Origin: Aricia agestis
Taxonomy: Eukaryota; Arthropoda; Insecta; Lepidoptera; Lycaenidae
Length of the DNA stretch: 64,000 bases
Assembly (NCBI RefSeq): GCF_905147365.1
Contig: NC_056418.1
Location: 1,022,001-1,086,000, forward strand
Reading direction: 5' to 3'
A model generated the notes under the pieces. That model was not told the DNA's origin, did no database searches, and was given only the letters and a program-made list of their open reading frames with translations. The position numbers and the translations under genes are program-made. Positions within the stretch are counted from its first letter, which is position 1; each line of letters starts with the position of its first letter. Positions 56,976 to 64,000 of this stretch are shown here, in pieces.

Positions 56976-59500
56976 TTTGTACAAGTGCACGCACCAACCT
57001 CGACACATTCCGATGACGAAGTGGAGACCATGTGACCATGAGACGAAGACATCTCCAAGGTCTTAAATACCACCCCTAAGACCCACTTCAATGTTGTCAT
57101 GGGAGATTTTAATTCCAAAGTAGGAGTACGAGCTAGCGGTGAATCTTGGGACAGCACGGTGTTGGGATTCTAAACCGCAGGGGGCAAATGCTGGTCAGCT
57201 TTCTCGAAAAAGAGGGGCTCTTCTTGATGAATTCCTTCTTCAAAAAGAAGCCCCAAAGAAAGTGGACATGGCGAAGCCCTGACTCTGTGGTAAGGAACGA
57301 GATAGATTTCATCATTACGGATCGGAAGTATATATTTAGGGATGTCTCTGTGATCAATAGGTTCAATACCGGTAGCGATCACCGACTACTGCGAGGATCC
57401 TTGAGTGTATGCTTCAAACTCGAAAGAGCCCATATGCTGAGGTCTACTCTCCGACCCAACTTCCAACAATCCGTCGCTGACACCCAGAAATTTCAGTTAC
57501 AACTGAGAAATAGGTTCGACGCTCTTAACATCTCGGAAACTACAATGGAAGTTGACGAGGCTTTAAATGCAATTGTGGAGAGCATACGGTTCGAAGGTGA
57601 AAGGTTTTGCAGGCCCAAGCATGCGGGCAGGAAATCCAAACTTTCGGATGAGACACTCAAACTTATGAGGGAACGGAGGGAAAACACGGAATCGGGTTCG
57701 TCAGATGTAAAACTTCTCTCGAGGCGAATACGGAAACTTATACGTAGAGATCTTCGCCGCTCGAATACGCTGGAAATCACGGAAGCGATTGAGCGGAATA
57801 GAGGGTCTAAAGTTTTCGTAAGGCGCCTCGGGAGGAGTCATCTGACGAAGGTGAAGAATATCTGTGGCCAAATCGTTTCCTCACGAGGGGGGGTTCTGTC
57901 CGAGATCGAGGATTTCTATAGCCGCTTGTATGCTTCACATGCTTCGCAACCTGATCCTCGTGATGACGACCCGCGTGCCAAACTCACCCGGCATCTTTCT
58001 GGCGAGCTTCCTGACGTCAGTATAGGCGAAATCGGATTGGCTCTGAAACAACTTAAAGGAGGAAAGGCCCCGGGGAGGTACGGAATTACGATCGAACTTC
58101 TCTGAGCGGGAGGCGAACCCGTCTTGAGAGAGCTTCGTAGTCTTTAATTTTGTCCTTCAACGGGGAGTTTCCCCCGATGAGTGGCTTAAAAGCGAGGTGG
58201 TTCTCTTTTTTAAGAAGGGCGATAACACCCTTCTTAATTATAGACCCATCTCGCTTTTGAGTCACATATATAAGTTGTTTTCTAGGATCATTACGAATCG
58301 CCTATCCAATAAACTTGACGAATGCCAGCCACCGGAGCAGGCTGGGTTTCGCAGAGGCTTTAGCACCATAGACCATATTCTCACCTTAAGGCAAGTTGTA
58401 CAAAAGTCACATGAGTACAGGCAGCCATTGTGCCTTGCCTTTGTGGACTATGAGAAGGCTTTTGACTCTGTTGAGACCTGGGCTGTTCTGAAAGCCCTGC
58501 AACGATGTCAAGTCGATTGGCGTTACGTCGAAGTTTTGAAAGTTCTATATAATGCCGCGTCTATGTCCGTCCGAGTACCCTGTACACGGACGGCCACAAC
58601 AAGGCCAATCTATTTGCATCGAGGAGTGAGACAGGGGGATATTATTTCCCCGAAACTGTTCACAAATGCGTTAGAGGACGCCTTCAAGACCCTAAACTGG
58701 AAAGGACGTGGCATAAACGTTAATGGCAAGTACCTCTCACACCTTCGTTTCGCTGACGATATCGTCATATTGGCAGCATCGTTGGAGGACTTGCAGGAAA
58801 TATTGAACGACGGGATGAACTTGGACAAGACGAAAGTCATGTTCAACGAACATGTTCTCCCGAGACCGGTTGCAGTTAACGGTGTCTTTCTCGAAGTCGT
58901 AACGGAATATGTCTATTTGGGGCACATACTGCAGGTAGGTAGGTAGACATAACTTCGAGAGAGAAACCGATAGGAGGATACAGTTGGGTTGGGCAGCATT
59001 CAGGAAGCTAAGCCACATTCTCACGTCGCATATTCTGCAGAGCTTGAAGACGAAAGTCTTCGATCAATGCGTGCTTCCCGTTATGACCTACGGGGCGGAA
59101 ACCTGGCCTTTTACAGCGGGGCTAGCTCGTAAGTTTTCCGTCGCTCAGCGTGCTATGGAACGCGCTATGCTCGGAGTTTCTTTGGCGGATAAGCTTCGAA
59201 ATGAAACAATTCGTCAAAGAACTAAAGTCACCGACATAGTGCAGAGAATCAGTACGCTGAAGTGGAACTGGGCTGGTCACGTAACTCGAAGAACAGACGA
59301 TCGCTGGAGTAAACTTACTCTGGAATGGAGACCAAGGCTGGGAAATCGGGGTGTAGGTCGACCTCCAACTAGGTGGGACGACGATCTCCGCTTAGTTGCA
59401 GGCCCATGTTGGATGCGAGTAGCAGGAGATCGGTCATCTTGGCGTTCATTGAGAGAGGCCTATGTCCAGCAGTGGACGACTATAGGCTGATATGATGATG
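56976..59500 (+). mobile_element. 5'-truncated RTE-clade non-LTR retrotransposon
   Basis: Order kept: endonuclease end (HFNVVMGDFNSKVG, then NEIDFIITDRKY and SDHRLL near 57300-57390), linker, reverse transcriptase (LLNYRPISLLSHIYKLFSRI at 58230, AFVDYEKAFDSV at 58440, GVRQGDIISPKLF at 58625, FADD at 58748), and the RTE C-terminus (GRPPTRWDDDL, WRSLREAYVQQWT at 59455). Several stops and frame breaks (near 57030, 58104 and 58946) make it inactive. It ends TGATATGATGATG, a typical RTE tail. 11-bp target duplication AAGTCTTTGTC at 56965-56975 and 59501-59511. Confidence 0.92.
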
Positions 59501-60027
59501 AAGTCTTTGTCGTATATTTGAAACATCGAAGATGGCTTTACATTAAAATAAAATAACATCACTTTTATTTTTAAACCCAGACACTTCAAAATGTATGCCG
59601 ATTATGCGAAATAAAAAAATATAATGAAGTATTGCAAGTGCTCTTTGCATGGAAATACGATGGTAGAGTATAAATATACAATTTTATTTTGAATTTTTAT
59701 CAAAAAGGATGATTATGATTGTAATTATTGCAGCTTTATATTATAATATTGACATTCCTTTTATTATTTTGCTTGTTATGTTAGTTTAAAATATTGCAAT
59801 GATTCTTGATATACGTAAACCAAATTTGGAGCATTTATTGAAAAAAATTATCGATTAATTATTATAATTTATATTTATTTTACTCTATTAGTACTTAAAG
59901 TTATGAAATAAACAAATAAGCACGAAGTTTTAAATGTATTCATTTTAAACCTATAATATCATGAGCCGACTAGAAACAACAACCTTCCGGAGAAAAAACG
60001 ATCACAGCCGCTTCCAATGTGATTATT

Positions 60028-60508
60028 AAGAGGATACACCAGGGGCTAGAGAAATGACAAAAGTACGTGTAATATCTATAGCTGTCTCCCTTACCTCAAG
60101 CTTATACCGCAGAACGCGATAGAGACAACTGCAGAAAATCAACGATTCGTTGTCCCCTGATTCCTTCTCCAAAACTTAACCGATTTAAGTAATTTTAAAG
60201 AAATTAAAAATTAAAAGAAAGGTTTGAGCTGTGTTCCTATGTTTTTTTTTTGTATAATCTAGCCAAAGCTGTTTTCTGGATATTTGAACACAGCGGAAAA
60301 TCTGGCCATTTTTTTGGGTTTTTGAACGTTCATATCTTATTTAATAATTAAATTATGAAAAAAAGGAAACATAGGGACATTGTATTAGTGGCCGTAGATA
60401 TTCAGGAAAAAAATTGTAACTGTAGAGTTACAATTTTTTAGCATTATCTAGGGAGGAAACAGGGGACAACGTTTGTATGGAAAAAAGGGCGGTGTGGACT
60501 CCTCTTAA
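60028..60508. mobile_element. Possible inverted-terminus element
   Basis: Left AAGAGGATACACCAGGGG, right GGCGGTGTGGACTCCTCTT: imperfect inverted termini. AT-rich interior; no frame. 59512-60027 has nothing recognisable. Confidence 0.45.
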
Positions 60509-60511
60509 ATA

Positions 60512-60985
60512 GATGACGCCCGCAACTCCGATCCGCCAAAATTTGTTTATTGCGCAGGAAAGATACATTTTTCGAGATAAAAAGTTTCCTATGTCCTTTC
60601 CCGGGACTCAAAGTACCCTTATACCTCTCAAATTGGGCCTATCTGTCTGTCTGTTAGTGTCTAAACACACTATGCCGAATTTCTGCGGCGGAAGTTCGGC
60701 TTGATTCCGCCTGCAATGTATTTTAATTTACCGATAACACACTATGCCGAAATTCCGTCGCGTTATATTGTATGCGATTGACATTGCTGACGTAATCATG
60801 CGGAATTTCCGCCGCGGAACTTCGGCATAGTGTGTTTAGATACACACCCTGGTCACGCCCAATTCCCAAACCGCTAAGCCGATTTGGCTGAGAATTGGCA
60901 TGGGGATAGGATACTATTTAGTCGCGAAAAATTTACGGTTTCTGCGCGATAAAAGATTTTCTGCGTAACGAAGTTGCGTGCATCA
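60512..60985. mobile_element. Lep1/Helitron-like repeat interrupted by a MITE
   Basis: GATGACGCCCGCAACTCC at left, AGTTGCGTGCATCAGCTAG at right, GTCTGTCTGT in the middle. It is broken at 60657-60845 by the GTGTCTAAACAC-type MITE. Confidence 0.6.
60657..60845. mobile_element. MITE with GTGTCTAAACACAC termini, copy 2
   Basis: Termini GTGTCTAAACACACTATGCC / GGCATAGTGTGTTTAGATACAC. About 189 bp with an extra internal ACACACTATGCCGAAATT unit. Confidence 0.8.
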
Positions 60986-61430
60986 GCTAGCTTGTAAATA
61001 TTTTTCTGCTGTCGTTCGTAAATATTTTTCTACCGTCTTTACATCAGCAGGAAAAATGAGTATTAGGTAGTTTCTGTAGTTAAAATTGCTAACCGTTGTT
61101 TAATTTAACATAATAAGTAAAATGTAGATTGAAGAAAAAACAAATCTTATAAGCGTACTGCGTAAATCAACACCAAGTATCACATTGAAGGTATATATTA
61201 TAAGCGTCTTTTACAGTTCGTTACAAATTATTAATAATGAAGTTACAATATAAAAATAATTCTACTAACATTAACAAATAAATATAATGACTAGAATTCA
61301 TAATTTCTTGAACTTTTTAATCAAACTAGATAATAATATTTTGATTTAGTTTTGTAGACGTATAAAGGCCCAATCACACAAACTTCTGTTAGTGTTAAAC
61401 GCTTTGACAATTTTCTTTCTTATTGGTAAT

Positions 61431-62183
61431 GAGGGATTTTCCTATTTTTTTAAATTGATTGTCAAACAGTTTCAATTTTAGTAACTAGATGGCGTATAGG
61501 TAGACAACTATCGGTAATACCAGGGAATACCATCAATAATTGCTACAGAACAGGGCAAAAGAATGTAAAACTTGATACATTTCAACTTGAAAAAGACGCA
61601 ATAATATTCCAATGAATAGGATAATAAATTTATTATAACGATGTTTTAGCTAAAATTCACGGACGAAATAGCCCTATTCACACCAAATGTTACAGGAATT
61701 ATACATTTTGGTTTTGACAACATCTTACCTGCACTTGTGCAAGATAACGGATATTTAATGGCTAATATTTTACCAATAATGAATATCAAAGACCCAAAAA
61801 CCACAATTTGGGAAAAAATAATAAAAACCACACCAACAATAAAAAGTAGAAAATGTTTAAAAGTGACATGCCCGCCAAAACTCTTTCAGTTGTCAAGTTT
61901 CAGTTTGACAAGTTTTTATTATGTCAGCGTGTTCCTAAACTATTACCAGTATACTGGCCTAATCGCTTAGGCCAATGATCGCTTAGGTTTAAGATATTTT
62001 AATTTATGTCACACTTGACAGTACATTGATATTTTTTGGAAATACAACCCAATGTGATGCCAACCTGCAGATAATTTCAGATCGGTGAGGAACCAATAGA
62101 AAATGTAAAAGTGTCTATCCTTACGCCATCTAGTTAAGATTGTTAAAATGAAAATTAAAAAATATAAATGAAAATCCCTCATT
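61431..62183 (+). mobile_element. Terminal-inverted-repeat element, short copy
   Basis: Same element as 3132-4325 without the A-tailed insert. Starts ATGAGGGATTTTC, ends GAAAATCCCTCAT; TA on the left only. 61000-61430 before it shows nothing recognisable. Confidence 0.75.
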
Positions 62184-62909
62184 GAACGACCCTTAAAAAA
62201 TAGAAACATCGCTGAAAGAATGACTCTGATAGCTTAAAAATTCACTAAGATATGACAAATCAAACATTTCATAAAATAGACCTGCCCGAAACGCTCCATA
62301 CAAAGTGCTACGAAAGACTGACGTCACTCTTTCGTAGTTTGTATGCATCGGGAGAGAACTTTGTTCGATAGGTATATTAAATATTGCGTTTAATAAAGTG
62401 GTTTTAAGACAAAAGTTGCTTTTAATTGCATAAGTTATCGAATGGTATACAAATATTAAGAAATATAATTGAAAAAAAAATCGACTTGATAATCCAACTT
62501 TGAAGGCGCATAACAAAAAAAAAATACAAATGCTATCGAGCTGAAATTTTGGGAACACTTATTTTTTACCGTGATTTCTTTATTTTATTAACAAAATTCG
62601 CTAATATTTGACCTTGTCATCATCCCTATTATCATCTCTTTCATAGATACGAAAAACGAAAGAGATTAATCAACGTTTAACTTTAACATACGTTTGTGAA
62701 ATTGGACCCTTTTGTGTCAGTGTAACAAAAAAAATTTTTCTATTAACCTAGTAAGTTAAAAATTATATATTTTTTTACATTGGAAACTCAACAATACGCC
62801 ACAGAGGACGGCTCGTTTCCTTACTGTAAGTCCTCCATTGTGTAAATTACATCAAGCATAGTTCGCATCTAAAACTGCTTTATGTTCGGACAGCTTTAGG
62901 TGCTTAACA

Positions 62910-63074
62910 GGGACCATCCATAAATTCGTCACACTATTTTCATGATTTTTAGAACCGCTCCCCATATCATAGTGCGATGTCACAAATTTGGAATTTTACA
63001 TTTAAAAATTATAAGCACCTAAAAATTCGAGTCGACCCTCTCCCTTTAGGTGTGACTTACTTTATGGACGGCCC
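62910..63074. mobile_element. MITE with GGGACCATCCATAAA / TTTATGGACGGCCC termini
   Basis: About 165 bp; further inward pairing TTCGTCACAC / GTGTGACTTAC is weaker. A fragment with AGGGACCATCTATAAAGTAC lies at 53090 in HID1 intron 14. Confidence 0.65.
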
Positions 63075-63239
63075 CACAGCAATATTATAATTTTTCAATA
63101 ATTTTCTTTCTACATTTTGTCCCGCATACCAATCATTCGAATACATAACTGATAAGAGATAACGATAATAACACAGAAATGGAAGAATAATTTTAGCCTT
63201 TTCCAATTTCATAACATATCGAATTTTTGTTTGTCATGT

Positions 63240-63420
63240 TCGGGCCACACTAACGTCAAACGCCGTTAATTATCGCGTTGTTGGACGTTAGCCGTAGGTG
63301 TAGCCACAATTTAACGCGATAATTTTCAACGGCGTTTACAATGCCGTTTGCCGTTTGACGATAGCTCTAGTGGCGGTACATCAAAGAGATTAACGCGAGA
63401 ATTAATGCGATGAAGCGGCC
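63240..63420. repeat. Inverted-repeat unit with AACGCCGTTAATTATCGCG arms
   Basis: AACGCCGTTAATTATCGCGTT at about 63260 and AACGCGATAATTTTCAACGG at about 63313 pair. Probable MITE with unclear edges. 63421-64000 has no gene; a (CATA)n microsatellite is at about 63911-63930. Confidence 0.5.
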
Positions 63421-64000
63421 AAACTACGTATCGTCACTTTGCGTTGAGAGCCCGACGGGATCACACGTGTTGGCTTAGACTTGTTTGCATTTAAATCGCA
63501 CGTTTTTTTAATTTAAATACGTACTTTGGTAATGGAGTCTTCACTCCACTCTAGTTTCTCCTAATGAGAAAGTAATTGCTTTTTTTTTTGAGATTTTGCA
63601 AACCGAACCATGTTTGTGGGATCTGAAACTCAAAAGTTACAAGAATCGTGGAATGTAAAGTGATGCTTGATGACGAATAATAGAATTATTACCTTTTGAA
63701 GCAATGAATTAACATTATAAAAAGATAAAAGCGACTTCAAAATTGTACGTAATTTAGAATTAAATCGCCCTACCTCCAAAATTACTGAACCAATTTTGAT
63801 GCAACTTGCAGTATTCCGTAAGTTATATCTAGTATATATCTAGTACAACAAAAAAAGATTAACTGAAATCGCAATGGTAGTTTCAGAGATATGCGAACAC
63901 AAACATAAAAACATACATACATACATACCTACTTACATACATAAATACCTACACTTTTGAAATATTTTGGCACATTTGTTCAGACGCTGATATACGAAAA

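Noticed and set aside
62193..62558. 121-residue minus-strand frame rich in Phe/Leu
   Set aside because: AT-rich intergenic sequence, no known domain, no splice or start context.
63905..63950. CRISPR-like or regulatory array at the CATA-type repeats
   Set aside because: Simple (CATA)n microsatellite with no spacers; nuclear insect DNA.

Overview
The window looks like nuclear DNA from a lepidopteran insect (moth or butterfly). Coding exons are short and GC-rich, with GT-AG introns. They sit in AT-rich DNA packed with repeats of lepidopteran type: Lep1/MINE-like non-autonomous Helitrons with GTCT microsatellites, tRNA-derived SINEs, RTE-type and other non-LTR retrotransposons, and very many small inverted-repeat elements (MITEs). 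I cannot name the species. There are no prokaryotic features and no CRISPR array. Four conserved single-copy genes can be read exon by exon. (1) 4.6-21.5 kb, plus: 6-phosphofructo-2-kinase/fructose-2,6-bisphosphatase (PFKFB), ten coding exons plus a likely alternative last exon. (2) 31.7-37.3 kb, plus: DBF4/chiffon, the regulatory subunit of CDC7 kinase, seven exons, 966 residues. (3) 39.2-40.2 kb, minus: mitochondrial acyl carrier protein (NDUFAB1), tail-to-tail with DBF4, with two mutually exclusive middle exons. (4) 42.7-54.7 kb, plus: HID1, a Golgi/dense-core-vesicle trafficking protein, seventeen exons, 775 residues, head-to-head with the acyl carrier protein gene. The four genes are housekeeping genes of unrelated pathways, and I see no functional cluster. 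Layout between genes: 0-4.6 kb holds nested Helitrons, a retrotransposon RNase H remnant and a terminal-inverted-repeat element carrying a retroposed insert. The PFKFB introns hold two antisense reverse-transcriptase remnants and at least ten small elements, several ending within about 15-35 bp of splice acceptors. 21.5-31.7 kb is intergenic and consists largely of MITEs and SINEs, including an inverted-repeat unit with a hammerhead-ribozyme-like core. 40.2-42.7 kb is a head-to-head intergenic region with a (TA)n cruciform, a 109-bp tandem repeat and a 720-bp hAT-type element with perfect 8-bp target duplications. 54.7-64 kb is intergenic with a 2.5-kb 5'-truncated RTE retrotransposon flanked by an 11-bp target duplication. 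Observations most worth a second look: the hammerhead-like core near 29.24 kb; the alternative exons of the acyl carrier protein and PFKFB; a perfect 43-bp tandem duplication of a HID1 splice acceptor; MITEs sitting at the centres of pre-existing palindromes; nested Helitrons with diagnostic A|T insertion sites; and the hAT element just upstream of HID1. All calls come from reading the sequence by eye; no search or folding program was run.
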